Shown: positions 28,361 through 37,699, numbered from the stretch's first letter. The stretch is 64,000 nt of DNA from Sphingomonas koreensis (GCF_002797435.1 NZ_PGEN01000001.1:3346501-3410500); one strand, 5' to 3'. Notes: generated from the sequence alone by a model not told the origin. Numbers and translations are program-made.

Positions 28361-29650
28361 CTACTTCTTCTTGCTGGGCAGCTTGATCGACAGGCTCGAA
28401 AGCTTGCCGAGCAGCGACCCGCCCTTGCCTGCGTCTCCCTTGCCCTTGCTGTCCTTCGGCGCGCTTTCGCCGGCGTCGGTATAGGCGAGGACGCGCGCGG
28501 CGATCTCGGCGAGCGAGCCCAGGCCCTTCCCGTTCTTGCCGGCTTCCGCGAGCGGCTTGCCGAGCTTGGCGGCCTGCACCGCGGTCTTGGGATCATAGGG
28601 AATGAGGTAATCGATCTTGCGTTCGATCGAGCCTTCGAAGTCCTTGCGGCTGATCTCGAGCTGCCCGCCCGCGGGGACGCGGTTGGCGACGACGATCATC
28701 TGGGTGTGCGGCGCGTTCGACTTGAACCAGGACAGGATGCGGATCGCATCGCGCGCCGCAGCCAGCGTCAGTTCGGTCACCAGCACGGCGACCTGAACGT
28801 CGGTGATCAGGTGCGGATAGTTGACCAGCATCGCCCGCGGCAGATCGACCACGGTGCATTCGAATGCGCTGCGGATCTCTTCCTGCAGCTGGAAGAAGGC
28901 GGCGCCGTCGGTCATCACCGGCGAATTGATCGGAGCCTCGGCCGACAGGACGGCCAGCTTGTCCGACGCCTTGACCATCGCGCGTTCGATGAACAGCCCG
29001 TCGATACGGCTCGGATTCTCGATCGCGTCGGTGAGGCCGCGCCCCGGCTCGAGATCGAGCGCCAGCGCGCCGGTCCCGAAATGCACGTCGAGGTCGAGCA
29101 ATGCCGTCGTGCGATTGCTCTTCTCGCTCAGGAGCCAGGCGATCGAGGTCGCCAGCGTCGATGCGCCGACCCCGCCGCGCGTGCCGATCACGGCGACCGC
29201 GCAATGCGGCCGATCCGACGTGGCGTCGGCCTGCTTGGGCGCGCTCAGCGCTGCCTGCGCCTGCACGAAGGTTTCGCGCAGCACATCGGGATTGAGCGGC
29301 TTGAGCAGATAGTCCTGGATGCCCGAGGCGACGAGGTCGCGATACAGGCGGACGTCGTTGACCTGGCCCGACGCGATCACCACCGTTCCCGGCTCGCAGA
29401 CCTCGGCCAGCGCGTTGATGTCGTTGAGCGGATCGCCGCTCTCGGAGAGGTCGACGAACAGCACATTGGGGCTGGCCGAGACCGACAGCGTCTGCACGGC
29501 GTTGCGCAGGCCGCCCTTGTTGACCTTTTCGGGGTTCCAGCCCTGTTCGATCGCGATCGGACGGAGCGATTCCGCCGTCGCCTCGTCGCAGACGAAGGCG
29601 ACGAACGGTTCGCGATGCGCGGTGCGCCCGGCGCCAAAGGGAGCGTTCAC
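28361..29650 (-). CDS. cpaE: Tad pilus assembly ATPase CpaE (receiver-like + ParA-like)
   Basis: A 429-residue pilus localisation/assembly protein. The N-terminal half is receiver-like (VLFVDLSESGDPLNDINALA with a possible phospho-acceptor-position Asp, and GIQDYLLKPLNPDVL, the Lys-Pro region). The C-terminal half is a MinD/ParA ATPase with the deviant Walker A GTRGGVGAST, ALLDLDVHFG and VVDLP. The tail is Lys/Ser/Gly-rich. I chose the GTG at 29650, overlapping the cpaD stop (GTGA). This is not the secretion motor: it lacks Walker boxes of the CpaF/VirB11 kind. Confidence 0.93.
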   Translation of the reverse strand: MNAPFGAGRTAHREPFVAFVCDEATAESLRPIAIEQGWNPEKVNKGGLRNAVQTLSVSASPNVLFVDLSESGDPLNDINALAEVCEPGTVVIASGQVNDVRLYRDLVASGIQDYLLKPLNPDVLRETFVQAQAALSAPKQADATSDRPHCAVAVIGTRGGVGASTLATSIAWLLSEKSNRTTALLDLDVHFGTGALALDLEPGRGLTDAIENPSRIDGLFIERAMVKASDKLAVLSAEAPINSPVMTDGAAFFQLQEEIRSAFECTVVDLPRAMLVNYPHLITDVQVAVLVTELTLAAARDAIRILSWFKSNAPHTQMIVVANRVPAGGQLEISRKDFEGSIERKIDYLIPYDPKTAVQAAKLGKPLAEAGKNGKGLGSLAEIAARVLAYTDAGESAPKDSKGKGDAGKGGSLLGKLSSLSIKLPSKKK

Positions 29651-30282
29651 TTCTTGCCTCCCGCGCTCTCGGCCCTCACGGCGGTTCCGCCGCTGCCCGT
29701 CGGGACGGCTTCGCGATACGCCTTGATCGCCTTGGTGATCTGAACCGGGTCGGCGGTGCCCGATCCCGGCTCGCCACGCACCAGATCCGCCGGATTGGCG
29801 ATCATGGCGGCGAGACTCTTGTTGGTCGCGCACCCGAAGTTCGAGGTCGTGCTCGCCTGATAGTCGGGTTCGTAGACCCGCGAGAAATCGGGGCAGCTCG
29901 GGACGCTTGCGCTCATCCGCGTCACCACGACGCGAACGGTGCCCGGCGTGATCGCGCCGGCGGTGACCGGCGCGCTGTCGCCGAGCATCAGACCGTAGCG
30001 GCCGGCTTCGGCCGCGACCTGATCGCGGCCGGTGGTGCCGTCCCCGCCGTCATCGAGCGAGATGCGGTCGCCATAGCCCGGGCGCATCGCGCGCAGCCAG
30101 CCGGCGAGGCGCTCGCTTTCGCCCGGCGCAAGCGAGGCGCCCGCGGCGGTGAGGTCGAGCGCATAGTCGGTGCGCTGGACGACCGGCTGGTGGAGCGACT
30201 CCATCCCGCCATTATAGGTGCCGCAGCCGCTCAGCAGAGCCGCCGGGACCAGGAGGAGGGGAAGGGCGATATGCTTGAACAT
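29647..30282 (-). CDS. cpaD: Tad pilus lipoprotein CpaD
   Basis: A 211-residue lipoprotein that supports secretin assembly in the outer membrane. Signal MFKHIALPLLLVPAALLSGC with lipobox LSGC (Cys20). The body has the CpaD features VVVTRMSASVPSCPDFSRVYE and TTSNFGCATNKSLAAMIANPADLVRG; the NFGCAxxxNLAAMIANPxDL pattern defines the family. Its stop overlaps the cpaE GTG. It starts 21 nt after cpaC. Confidence 0.93.
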   Translation of the reverse strand: MFKHIALPLLLVPAALLSGCGTYNGGMESLHQPVVQRTDYALDLTAAGASLAPGESERLAGWLRAMRPGYGDRISLDDGGDGTTGRDQVAAEAGRYGLMLGDSAPVTAGAITPGTVRVVVTRMSASVPSCPDFSRVYEPDYQASTTSNFGCATNKSLAAMIANPADLVRGEPGSGTADPVQITKAIKAYREAVPTGSGGTAVRAESAGGKK

Positions 30283-30303
30283 CTCTATCTCCTCAACCGC
30301 GCG

Positions 30304-31935
30304 TCAGAAGCCGAAGCCCGGAGCCGCGCCGTCGTCCTTCTTTTTCTTCGAGTCGCGTGCGTTCGGCACGGCCTTGGGCTGCTGGTCCTGCGGCTGCGGG
30401 GCGGCCGGTGCTGCGGGCGTCATGGCGCCGAGCGAGGGCGTGGCGCCCGCGGGCGCCGCCATGGTCGGCTTCGGCCGGTCGCCGGCCCTGTTGCTGCTGC
30501 TGCTGAGCTGCCCCATCAGGACGCGCTCCACATCGCCGGGCGACCTGTAGCCGTCGGTGGGCAGCGCGATCTCGTTCGCGTTGACCGGCTTCACCAGATA
30601 GGGGGTGATGACGATCATCAGCTCGGTCTCGTTGCGCTGGAAGCCGTTCGAACGGAACAGCGTGCCGAGGATCGGCACGTCGCCGAGGCCCGGCGTCTTC
30701 GAGATGCTGTTGTTGTGCGCGTTCTGCAGCAGACCGCCGATCACCATGCTCTGGCCCGAGCCGAGCTCGACCGTGGTCTCGCTGCGGCGCGTGGTCAGCG
30801 CAGGAATGGTGACGCCGTTGAGCTGAACCGCGCCGGCCGACGAAAGCTGCGAGACTTCCGGCCGCACGCGCAGCGAGATGCGGCCATCGGCCAGCACCGT
30901 CGGGGTGAAGGCGAGGCTGACGCCATATTGCTTGAACTCGACCGTGGTGGTGCCGAGGCCCTGGGCCACCGGGATCGGGATTTCGCCGCCCGCGAGGAAG
31001 CTGGCGGTCTCGCCCGACAATGCGGTGAGGTTGGGCGTGGCGAGCGTCGTCACCTGGCCGATCGTCTCGCCCAGATCGATCGCGGCGAGCACGTCGAGAC
31101 CGAGCAGGCGGCCGGCGAGGCCCATGGTCGCATGGTCCGATCCGCGCGTGATGTCGGTGATGCCGGTGGCACGGGGATTCAGGAACTTCCCGGTCGAAGG
31201 GTCATAGGGCCCTGTGACCGAGCCGCCACCCGGCACCGGGAGCGTCGCGACCGGGAATTTACTGAGATCCGCGGAAGTGAATGCCCCCGGGGCGCGGCCC
31301 TGACCGAGGCCGAACAGGAAGCCGCCGGTCGAATCCTTCGTGGCGAAGTTGACGCCGATGTTCTTGACGAAGCTGCGGCTGACTTCGGCGAAACGCACCT
31401 GCAGGTTGACCTGAAGCGGCGTCGCGGTCCGCAGGCGCGAGATGATCTTGGTCTCGTCGCCGACAAAGGCCTGCGCCAGCCGTTCGGCCTCCGCAACGTC
31501 GCCCGGTGTGGCGACCGTACCGGTGAGCAGCACGAAGCCGTTCATCGGCGTCGCGGCGATATCGGCTTCGGGCATGGCCATCGCCAGCATCGAATCGACG
31601 CTGTCGAAATTGTTGCCGATGCGGACCGTGGCCGAATAGACGACCTTGCCCGACTTGGTCGTGGCGTAGAGCGTCGTCTCGCCGGCCTTCTTGCCGAACA
31701 CCCAGAGCTGGGTGGGCGAGCGGACCTGGACGTCGGCAATGTCCGAATTGGCGACGAAGATGTCCGACATCGGCGCGTTGAGCGTGACCATCCGTCCCCG
31801 GCCGGTCGCGATCTGAACCATGTCGCGCGGTGCGGCGTGAACGGTCTGGCCGATGGCCGGCATCGGCACCGCGGCGGTCATTCCCGCCACGGCGGCCAGC
31901 GCGAACGGCGCCCCGAGTTTCCCCCTGAAACGCAT
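30304..31935 (-). CDS. cpaC: Tad pilus outer-membrane secretin CpaC (RcpA)
   Basis: Forms the outer-membrane pore for the Flp/Tad pilus. The 543-residue protein has a signal peptide, the pilus N-domain (VTLNAPMSDIFVANSDIADVQVRSPTQLWVFGKKAG), a BON-like segment (GFVLLTGTVATPGDVAEAERLAQAFVG) and the secretin domain (QVNLQVRFAEVSRSFVKNIGVNF, VTTLATPNLTALSGETASFLAGGEIPIPV, SMVIGGLLQN, KTPGLGDVPILGTLFRS). A Pro/Ala-rich C-terminal tail follows. I chose the ATG at 31935, 1 nt after cpaB ends; the open frame further upstream is a shadow of cpaB. Confidence 0.95.
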   Translation of the reverse strand: MRFRGKLGAPFALAAVAGMTAAVPMPAIGQTVHAAPRDMVQIATGRGRMVTLNAPMSDIFVANSDIADVQVRSPTQLWVFGKKAGETTLYATTKSGKVVYSATVRIGNNFDSVDSMLAMAMPEADIAATPMNGFVLLTGTVATPGDVAEAERLAQAFVGDETKIISRLRTATPLQVNLQVRFAEVSRSFVKNIGVNFATKDSTGGFLFGLGQGRAPGAFTSADLSKFPVATLPVPGGGSVTGPYDPSTGKFLNPRATGITDITRGSDHATMGLAGRLLGLDVLAAIDLGETIGQVTTLATPNLTALSGETASFLAGGEIPIPVAQGLGTTTVEFKQYGVSLAFTPTVLADGRISLRVRPEVSQLSSAGAVQLNGVTIPALTTRRSETTVELGSGQSMVIGGLLQNAHNNSISKTPGLGDVPILGTLFRSNGFQRNETELMIVITPYLVKPVNANEIALPTDGYRSPGDVERVLMGQLSSSSNRAGDRPKPTMAAPAGATPSLGAMTPAAPAAPQPQDQQPKAVPNARDSKKKKDDGAAPGFGF

Positions 31936-31936
31936 C

Positions 31937-32965
31937 TCAGTTCTTCCCCCCAACCGGGACAACCGTAACGGAATTGCCCCGAGCAATTTTGACGACCGGA
32001 CCCTCGCCCTTGGGCGCGGCGCCGGGATAGGCCCCTCCGGACGCACCCGTGCCGCCGCGTTCCACCGGGCGTCCGGGCACGGAGCTGCGCTGGAAGCGCG
32101 ACACGTCGGCACCGGTCGAGAAGGTCGAACGGCCTTCCACCGGTCGTGCGGCCACGCGGGCGAGCATCGCCTTCTCGGCCTTCGGGTCATTGCCCTCGGG
32201 CACCGAAACGTCGCCCGCGGCGATCGCTTCCTCGAGTTCGCCATTATTGTCGGCGATCGAGCGCAGCGACAGCGACAGCGAGCCCAATGTCTGCGCGACC
32301 GCGATCTTCTCGGCGATGCGCGGCGTCGCCTCGACCGTGACGGTCGAATAGGTGGTGACGACGGTGTTGCCGCTCTCGTCGGTCTGCTTGTCGGTCTTCT
32401 GGTCGGTGGCGAGCACGCGCAGGTTGCGCAGCACGGTTTCCGATGCCTTGAGCGGCGGGCCGTCGCCGCCGCCGGCCACGGTCTGGGTCAGCAGCAGATC
32501 GACCCGGTCGCCCGGGAAAACGAAGCCCGCGACCGCGCTCTGGGCCGAAACCGGCACCGTCACGGCACGCATGCCCGGGCCGAGCGCCGCGGCGAGGAAG
32601 CCGCGATCGCCGGGCTTGACCAGCCCGCCCTGCGTGATCGGCTGGCCGGCCGGGACCGCGAAGCGGACCACGGTGCCTTGCAGCGCTTTCAGATCGGTAT
32701 CCGCCTTGCGGTAATAGGCGCCCTCGACCAGCTCTTCGGGCCAGGGAACGAACTTGATCGACTCCGGCCCCAGGATCGTGCCGACCGGCAGCGCCTTGGT
32801 CGCGACCAGAACCTCGACCCCCTGGATCGGCGGCGGGCCGCCGGCATTGGGCGCCGCGTCGGCGACGGGGGCAGGGGTCCCGACCATCAGGGTCCGGGCC
32901 ATGAATGCAGTGACGGCGGCGATAATCAGCGCACCGACCAGCAAAATGATCTTCCGTCCATCCAT
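31937..32965 (-). CDS. cpaB: Tad pilus assembly protein CpaB (RcpC)
   Basis: A 342-residue envelope protein with one N-terminal membrane helix (KIILLVGALIIAAVTAFMAR), then an SAF domain (GVEVLVATKALPVGTILGPESIKFVPWPEELVEGAYYR, VVRFAVPAGQPITQGGLVKPG) and the RcpC/CpaB domain (MRAVTVPVSAQSAVAGFVFPGDRVDLLLTQ, SETVLRNLRVLATDQK, TVEATPRIAEKIAVAQTLGSLSLSLRS). Contributes to secretin function in the periplasm. It follows cpaA by 52 nt. Confidence 0.95.
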   Translation of the reverse strand: MDGRKIILLVGALIIAAVTAFMARTLMVGTPAPVADAAPNAGGPPPIQGVEVLVATKALPVGTILGPESIKFVPWPEELVEGAYYRKADTDLKALQGTVVRFAVPAGQPITQGGLVKPGDRGFLAAALGPGMRAVTVPVSAQSAVAGFVFPGDRVDLLLTQTVAGGGDGPPLKASETVLRNLRVLATDQKTDKQTDESGNTVVTTYSTVTVEATPRIAEKIAVAQTLGSLSLSLRSIADNNGELEEAIAAGDVSVPEGNDPKAEKAMLARVAARPVEGRSTFSTGADVSRFQRSSVPGRPVERGGTGASGGAYPGAAPKGEGPVVKIARGNSVTVVPVGGKN

Positions 32966-33017
32966 GACGTCTCAGGCCTTTCAGTCTTCAGGACCGGGTT
33001 TCACCGGCGTTAATCAT

Positions 33018-33488
33018 TCACGAGAACTGGTTAAGAATCGGTTCGCGAAGTGTGAGCAGTGCGGCGATGGCGATCGCGATGCCGTACGGCACCTCCGGCT
33101 GGGCGGTCTGGCGCCGCAGCCATTTGTCGATCAGCATCAGCAGGGTGATGGCGCCGCCGGCCAGCGACATGATGATCAGCATCGTCACCAGCGGCTGGAA
33201 CGGGAACCAGAGCGCGAGGGCGCCGATCATCTTGACGTCGCCCCCGCCCATCATCCCGAAGTGGAAGGCCGCGGCGAACAAGGCGAAGACCGCCAGCGCG
33301 ATGCCGATCTGGATGACGATGTCCGGCCAGAAGGCCAGCCCGTTGGCGATCCACCACGGCACCGCAAGCAGCGCGATGGCGGCGTTCTTCCAGTTGGCGA
33401 TCTCACGCTTGCGCGCATCCTCGATCCCGGCGGAGACCAGAAGCAGGCCCAGCACGGCCAGCAGAATCAAAGATGCAACCGCCCCCAT
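33018..33488 (-). CDS. cpaA: Prepilin peptidase, A24 family (CpaA/TadV)
   Basis: Aspartic membrane protease that trims and may methylate Flp prepilins. The 156-residue protein has about five membrane helices and both catalytic aspartates: Asp24 in SAGIEDARKREIANWKN and the Asp in GMMGGGDVKMIGALALW (GxGD motif). Short form without the cytoplasmic methylase domain, as usual in Tad systems. First gene of the leftward pilus cluster. No pilin gene lies in front of it; the next gene is divergent, 50 nt away. Confidence 0.94.
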   Translation of the reverse strand: MGAVASLILLAVLGLLLVSAGIEDARKREIANWKNAAIALLAVPWWIANGLAFWPDIVIQIGIALAVFALFAAAFHFGMMGGGDVKMIGALALWFPFQPLVTMLIIMSLAGGAITLLMLIDKWLRRQTAQPEVPYGIAIAIAALLTLREPILNQFS

Positions 33489-33537
33489 GTCGACTAATGC
33501 CTAGACGAGGGGGCTTTCCAAAACGTAACCAGTCCAA

Positions 33538-34482
33538 ATGGCGTCTTCACCATTCGATCGCCGGGCGATCCCGGCAGGGGCCGCAATCGGGGTCTGGCAT
33601 GCAGAGGACGGTTGGCCGTTGCGGCGGTTCGACTGGCCAGCCCCGGGGGCGCCACGCGGATCGATCCTGTTCCAGGGCGGCCGCGGCGATGTCGTCGAGA
33701 AGTATCTGGAAACGCTGGCGCACTGGCAGGCGCAGGGCTGGAACATCGCCTGGTTCGACTGGCGCGGGCAGAGCGGATCGGGCCGCATCGACGGCGCGAC
33801 GAGCGGCCATATCCGGGATTTCGCCGACTATATCGCCGACTATCGCAGCTTCGCGCGCGAATGGCAGGCATCGACGCCCGGCCCGCACGTCGTGATGGGG
33901 CATTCGATGGGCGGGCATCTGGTGCTGCGCGCACTGGTCGAGCGGGCGATCAGGCCCGACGCGGCGGTGCTGGTCGCGCCGATGCTGGGCCTCAAGTCGC
34001 CGCTCGGCCTCGCCGCGGTCGGCGAGCGGTTCGCGCGGCTGATGGGCAGTCTCGGCAATCCGGCCCGCGCCGCATGGAAGGCGAATGAGCGGCCCTATAC
34101 GATCGAGTCGCGGCAATCGCTGCTGACCCATGACCGCGACCGCTATCAGGACGAATTGTGGTGGCAGCAGGCGAACCCCGCCAACGTCACCGGTCCGCCC
34201 AGCTGGACATGGCTGATCGAGGCGTTCCGATCGACCCGCGAGCTGCGCGACAGCCCGGCGCTGGCCGCGATGAACGTGCCGCTGCTCGCGCTGGTCGCGG
34301 AGGCGGACGGGCTCGTCGATGCGAAGGCAGGGCTTGCCATGCTCGCCAAACTCCCCGATGCGCGCGTCGTGCGCTTCGGCAACGAAAGCGCGCACGAGAT
34401 TCTGCGGGAGATCGATTCCGTGCGCGATCGCGCCATCAGTGAAATCGACGGCTTTCTGGAGGCGTACGCGCCGAGGAAATGA
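33538..34482 (+). CDS. Alpha/beta hydrolase, lysophospholipase (serine aminopeptidase S33) type
   Basis: A 314-residue cytoplasmic hydrolase, probably a lysophospholipase or monoacylglycerol lipase. The oxyanion strand GSILFQGGRGDVVEKYLETL, the elbow VVMGHSMGGHLVLRAL (Ser123), the acid in ALVAEADGLVDAKAG and the C-terminal His in GNESAHEILRE make up a full triad. 'FDWRGQSGSGR' before the elbow is typical of the Hydrolase_4 / PldB group. It overlaps the next gene by 4 nt (ATGA), so they form one transcript. Confidence 0.9.
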   Translation: MASSPFDRRAIPAGAAIGVWHAEDGWPLRRFDWPAPGAPRGSILFQGGRGDVVEKYLETLAHWQAQGWNIAWFDWRGQSGSGRIDGATSGHIRDFADYIADYRSFAREWQASTPGPHVVMGHSMGGHLVLRALVERAIRPDAAVLVAPMLGLKSPLGLAAVGERFARLMGSLGNPARAAWKANERPYTIESRQSLLTHDRDRYQDELWWQQANPANVTGPPSWTWLIEAFRSTRELRDSPALAAMNVPLLALVAEADGLVDAKAGLAMLAKLPDARVVRFGNESAHEILREIDSVRDRAISEIDGFLEAYAPRK

Positions 34483-35582
34483 GCCGGTACGACATCGTGA
34501 TCATCGGCGCCGGGATCGCCGGCGCCAGCCTTGCCGCGCGGGTCTCCCCCCATGCGCGCGTGCTGATGATCGAGGCGGAGACGCAGCCGGGCTATCACGC
34601 CACCGGCCGCTCGGCCGCCTTCTGGTCCGAAACCTATGGCGGGCCGGACATCCAGCCGCTGTCGATCGCATCGCACCCGTTCCTGATCGATCCGCCAGCG
34701 GAGATGGGCGGCGAGAGCTTCCTGACGCCGCGCGGGCAGCTGTTCATCGCCGCGCGCGCCGACCGGCAGGTGCTGGACGGATTCGCGGAGACGTTCGCGG
34801 CGGCGGGAGTGACGCTGACCGAAACCGACCCGGCGACGCGCTGTCCCGGCCTGCGCCCCGAATGGAGCGAGGGCCTGTGGGACCCGACCTGTTCCGACAT
34901 CGACGTCGCGCGGTTGCACGCGGCCTGGCTCGCTCTGGCGCGGCGTGGCGGCGCGGAGCTGGTCTGTTCCGCCAACGTGACCCGGGCGAAGCGCGAAGGG
35001 CATTGGCGGGTCGAAACACGCGCGGGCATGTTCGAGGGCGATGTGCTGGTCAACGCGGCGGGGGCCTGGGCCGATCCGGTGGCGCAACTGGCTGGGGCTT
35101 CGGCGATCGGGGTGACGCCGCTGCGCCGGACGATGGTCCAGCTGCGCGTCGATCCCCCGGCGACGGCAGCGCTGCCGCTGGTGACCGACGCGCGCGACCG
35201 GTTCTACTTCAAGCCCGAGGCGGGGCGGCTGTGGCTCTCTCCCCACGACGAGATTCCGAGCATCCCGTGCGATGCGGCGCCCGATGAGCTCGACGTCGCG
35301 ATCGCGATCGACAAGCTGCAGAGCGCCGTCGACTGGCGGATCGAGGCAGTCGAGCGCAAATGGGCGGGGCTGCGCAGCTTCGCCCCCGATCGCAAGCCGG
35401 TCTATGGCTTCGACCCGCTGGTGCCGGGGCTGTTCTGGTGCGCCGGGCAGGGCGGTTTCGGCATCCAGACCTCACCCGCGGCTTCGGCGCTGGCGGCGTC
35501 GATGCTGCTCGGTACCGCGCCGGATCCGTCCATCGCGCAGATCGATCCCGCAACCTATTCGATCCGGCGATTCCGCGACTAG
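34479..35582 (+). CDS. FAD-dependent amino-acid oxidoreductase (DAO family; D-arginine dehydrogenase-like)
   Basis: A 367-residue flavoenzyme of the D-amino-acid oxidase/dehydrogenase family. The Rossmann motif is YDIVIIGAGIAGASLAARV (residues 4-22), then TGRSAAFWSETYGG, a second FAD loop DVLVNAAGAWADPVAQLAG and C-terminal WCAGQGGFGIQTSPAAS. The TGRSAAxxxxxYG pattern is that of D-arginine dehydrogenase DauA and related enzymes that deaminate D- or imino acids. The exact substrate is an inference. Coupled to the hydrolase by an ATGA overlap. Confidence 0.87.
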   Translation: MSRYDIVIIGAGIAGASLAARVSPHARVLMIEAETQPGYHATGRSAAFWSETYGGPDIQPLSIASHPFLIDPPAEMGGESFLTPRGQLFIAARADRQVLDGFAETFAAAGVTLTETDPATRCPGLRPEWSEGLWDPTCSDIDVARLHAAWLALARRGGAELVCSANVTRAKREGHWRVETRAGMFEGDVLVNAAGAWADPVAQLAGASAIGVTPLRRTMVQLRVDPPATAALPLVTDARDRFYFKPEAGRLWLSPHDEIPSIPCDAAPDELDVAIAIDKLQSAVDWRIEAVERKWAGLRSFAPDRKPVYGFDPLVPGLFWCAGQGGFGIQTSPAASALAASMLLGTAPDPSIAQIDPATYSIRRFRD

Positions 35583-35634
35583 ACGCGCCGCGCGGAATGG
35601 CTATCGTTCGTGGGCCGCAACGATGGAGGCCCGG

Positions 35635-35808
35635 ATGGCGCACAAGTTCGTGATCGAGCAGAACAAGGCCGGCGAGTATGTCGCCAAGTTCAAATACAAC
35701 AGCGAAATCATCTTCTGGACCGAAGGCTATACCAGCAAGGCATCGGCCAAGAACGCGATCGAATCGATCCTGAAGAACGGCCCGGGTGCGCCGGTCGAGG
35801 AAGGCTGA
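35635..35808 (+). CDS. YegP-like DUF1508 protein
   Basis: A 57-residue single-repeat DUF1508/YegP protein: MAHKFVIEQNKAGEYVAKFK, then YNSEIIFWTEGYTSKASAKN, AIESILKNGPGA. The 'FxxxxnkaGeyvakf.yNse.ilwtEgYtskasA.naIesik.n' pattern is the family signature. I chose the ATG at 35635, which has GGAGG at a good distance; an ATG 12 nt upstream is less well placed. Small cytoplasmic protein; function unknown. A terminator hairpin follows. Confidence 0.88.
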   Translation: MAHKFVIEQNKAGEYVAKFKYNSEIIFWTEGYTSKASAKNAIESILKNGPGAPVEEG

Positions 35809-35865
35809 GCGCTTTCATTCCGCATGCTCGCGCGACGGCGTGCGGTTCAGACCTGTCTGCATAGA

Positions 35866-35899
35866 GACCGCTCCGGGGACCGAGGCTTCCGGAGCGGTC
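35866..35899. terminator. Bidirectional hairpin between YegP-like gene and isochorismatase gene
   Basis: GACCGCTCCGG (35866-35876) pairs with CCGGAGCGGTC (35889-35899), an 11-bp perfect stem with a 12-nt loop, placed between two convergent stops (35808 and 35916). No long T run, but the position suits a shared terminator. Confidence 0.65.
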
Positions 35900-35915
35900 C
35901 TTGCTTGCGGCTTCT

Positions 35916-36596
35916 TCAGTCGCGCTGCGAATCGAGCGGTTCGCGATCGGTCGCGACCTGCTGCGCCTTGGCGTAGCTTTCGATCAGCAGCTGATAGGGC
36001 GGGAAGATCTTCGTATAGACCTGCGCCCAGTCGGCGGCGTCGTCGCGATGCCAGGTACGCTGGAGTTCCGACGCCACGGCGACGGTATCCATCGGCACCA
36101 CGCCTGCCTGGACGACGCGCGCCAGCGTGATCTCCTGCGCCATCTTCGAGTAGGTGCCCGAGGCATCGACGACCGCGAACACCCGGTAGCCGTCCTGTAC
36201 CGCGCTGATCGCCGGGAAAGCCATGCAGACGCTGGTGATGGTGCCGGCGACGATCAGCGTCTTGCGGCCGGTCGCCTTCACTGCGGCGACGAAATCGGGA
36301 TTGTCCCAGGCGTTGATCTCGCCCTTGCGCGCGACATAGCGGGCATGCGGGGCGTTCTCGTGAATCTCGGGGATCAGCGGGCCGTTCGGACCCTGCGGCA
36401 CCGATGCGGTGGTGATCACGGGCATGTTGGCGAGCGTCGCCATTTTCGCGAGCGCGGCGGCATGATTGCGCAGCACTGGCATCGGCATGTCGGCGACGGT
36501 CTGGAACAGGCCGCTCTGATGATCGATCAGCAGCATGATGGCGTCATCGGGATCGATCACCGGGCGACCGCCGTCGAAATTTGCGGGGGCGGGCAT
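35916..36596 (-). CDS. Isochorismatase-family cysteine hydrolase (YcaC-like)
   Basis: A 226-residue cysteine hydrolase of the isochorismatase fold. The triad is visible: Asp in [14 protein letters not shown], Lys in [15 protein letters not shown], and the nucleophile Cys in [21 protein letters not shown]. The length and 'DHQ.GL...v' start resemble YcaC and other uncharacterised hydrolases that often travel with pirin genes. It lies 139 nt after the pirin gene on the same strand, with a hairpin between. Substrate unknown. Confidence 0.87.
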   Translation of the reverse strand: MPAPANFDGGRPVIDPDDAIMLLIDHQSGLFQTVADMPMPVLRNHAAALAKMATLANMPVITTASVPQGPNGPLIPEIHENAPHARYVARKGEINAWDNPDFVAAVKATGRKTLIVAGTITSVCMAFPAISAVQDGYRVFAVVDASGTYSKMAQEITLARVVQAGVVPMDTVAVASELQRTWHRDDAADWAQVYTKIFPPYQLLIESYAKAQQVATDREPLDSQRD

Positions 36597-36693
36597 GAGG
36601 CTTCTCCATTTGCTTCGGATGCGCGCCAGGGTTCGGCAGGGACTGCCGTTGCGGCGGGGCGCGCTGCCGCCGTCAATGGGCCAATAGGAAAGG

Positions 36694-36731
36694 GGGACCC
36701 GGCTCCCTTGGGGAAAGAGAGGAGCCGGGTC
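36694..36731 (-). terminator. Hairpin after pirin gene
   Basis: GGACCCGGCTCC (36694-36705) pairs perfectly with GGAGCCGGGTCC (36720-36731), a 12-bp stem with a 14-nt loop. On the minus strand it follows the pirin stop within 5 nt and is itself followed by CCCTTTCC. It may end or weaken transcription before the isochorismatase gene. Confidence 0.7.
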
Positions 36732-36735
36732 CGCG

Positions 36736-37602
36736 TCAGGCCGCGGCGGTCGCGAACCTGCCGCTGTTGAAGTCGTCGATCGCCTGACGGATCTCGGCTT
36801 CGGTGTTCATCACGAAGGGGCCGTAGCCCGCGATCGGCTCGTCGATCGGCTCGCCGGTGAGGACGAGGACCATCGCGTCGCCGTCCGCATGGATCCGGAC
36901 GCCGTCGCCGTCACGGCTGAGCAGCATCATTTCCGCCTCGCGCGCGGTTTCGCTGCCGTTGACGGTGACATGGCCGCCGAGCACCACGAGCATCGCGGTA
37001 TGTCTCTCGGGCAGGTCGAGCGTCAGGTCGGCATCGCGGTTCAGGCGGACGTCCCAGACATTGATCGGGGTGAAGGTCCGCGCGGGGCCCTTCGCGCCGA
37101 GCAGCTCGCCCGCGATCACCCGGCCGAGGCCGGCGCCGCCGGGCAGCTCGACGGTGGGGATGTCCGCCGCGGTGATGCCCTGATAGCCGCCCGGAGCCAT
37201 CTTGTCCTTGGCGGGCAGGTTCACCCAGAGCTGGACCATCCGGAACGGGCCGCCGGTCTTGCCGAACGCGGAGGAGTGATACTCCTCGTGCAGGATCCCG
37301 CCCGCGGCGGTCATCCACTGGACGTCGCCGGGGCCAATGATGCCGCCGTTTCCGGCCGAATCCTTGTGCTCGACCTCGCCGTCATAGACGATCGTGACCG
37401 TTTCGAACCCGCGATGCGGATGCTGGCCGACGCCGCGCCGATCGGTGGTCGGCGCGAAATTATAGGGCCCCGCATAGTCGAGCAGCAGGAACGGGCTCAC
37501 CTGCCCGCCCAGGCTGTTGTACGAAAAGAGCGAACGAACCGGAAAGCCGTCGCCGACCCAGTGCTGGTTGGGGTTGCTGTAGGTGCCGAGGATCGTCTTC
37601 AT
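36736..37602 (-). CDS. Pirin family protein
   Basis: A 288-residue bicupin of the pirin family; characterised members include quercetin 2,3-dioxygenases and transcription cofactors. The N-terminal cupin has the metal site [24 protein letters not shown] and [11 protein letters not shown] (three His and one Glu), the C-terminal half has [11 protein letters not shown] and the usual pirin C domain ([20 protein letters not shown]). I chose the ATG at 37602, which has an SD (GGGAGA) upstream. Divergent from the LysR gene at 37717, which probably controls it. Confidence 0.93.
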   Translation of the reverse strand: MKTILGTYSNPNQHWVGDGFPVRSLFSYNSLGGQVSPFLLLDYAGPYNFAPTTDRRGVGQHPHRGFETVTIVYDGEVEHKDSAGNGGIIGPGDVQWMTAAGGILHEEYHSSAFGKTGGPFRMVQLWVNLPAKDKMAPGGYQGITAADIPTVELPGGAGLGRVIAGELLGAKGPARTFTPINVWDVRLNRDADLTLDLPERHTAMLVVLGGHVTVNGSETAREAEMMLLSRDGDGVRIHADGDAMVLVLTGEPIDEPIAGYGPFVMNTEAEIRQAIDDFNSGRFATAAA

Positions 37603-37699
37603 CTTCTGTCTCCCATGCCTTCCATAGGGAACGGCAACTGTTGGCGAACACAATAGCCATGCACCAATCCGCGCAGAAGATTGTGAAAATGGACTCAGC

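Noticed and set aside
30190..31968. 592-residue open frame on the plus strand
   Set aside because: Antisense to cpaC; composition is Arg/Gly/His-rich without a recognisable domain.
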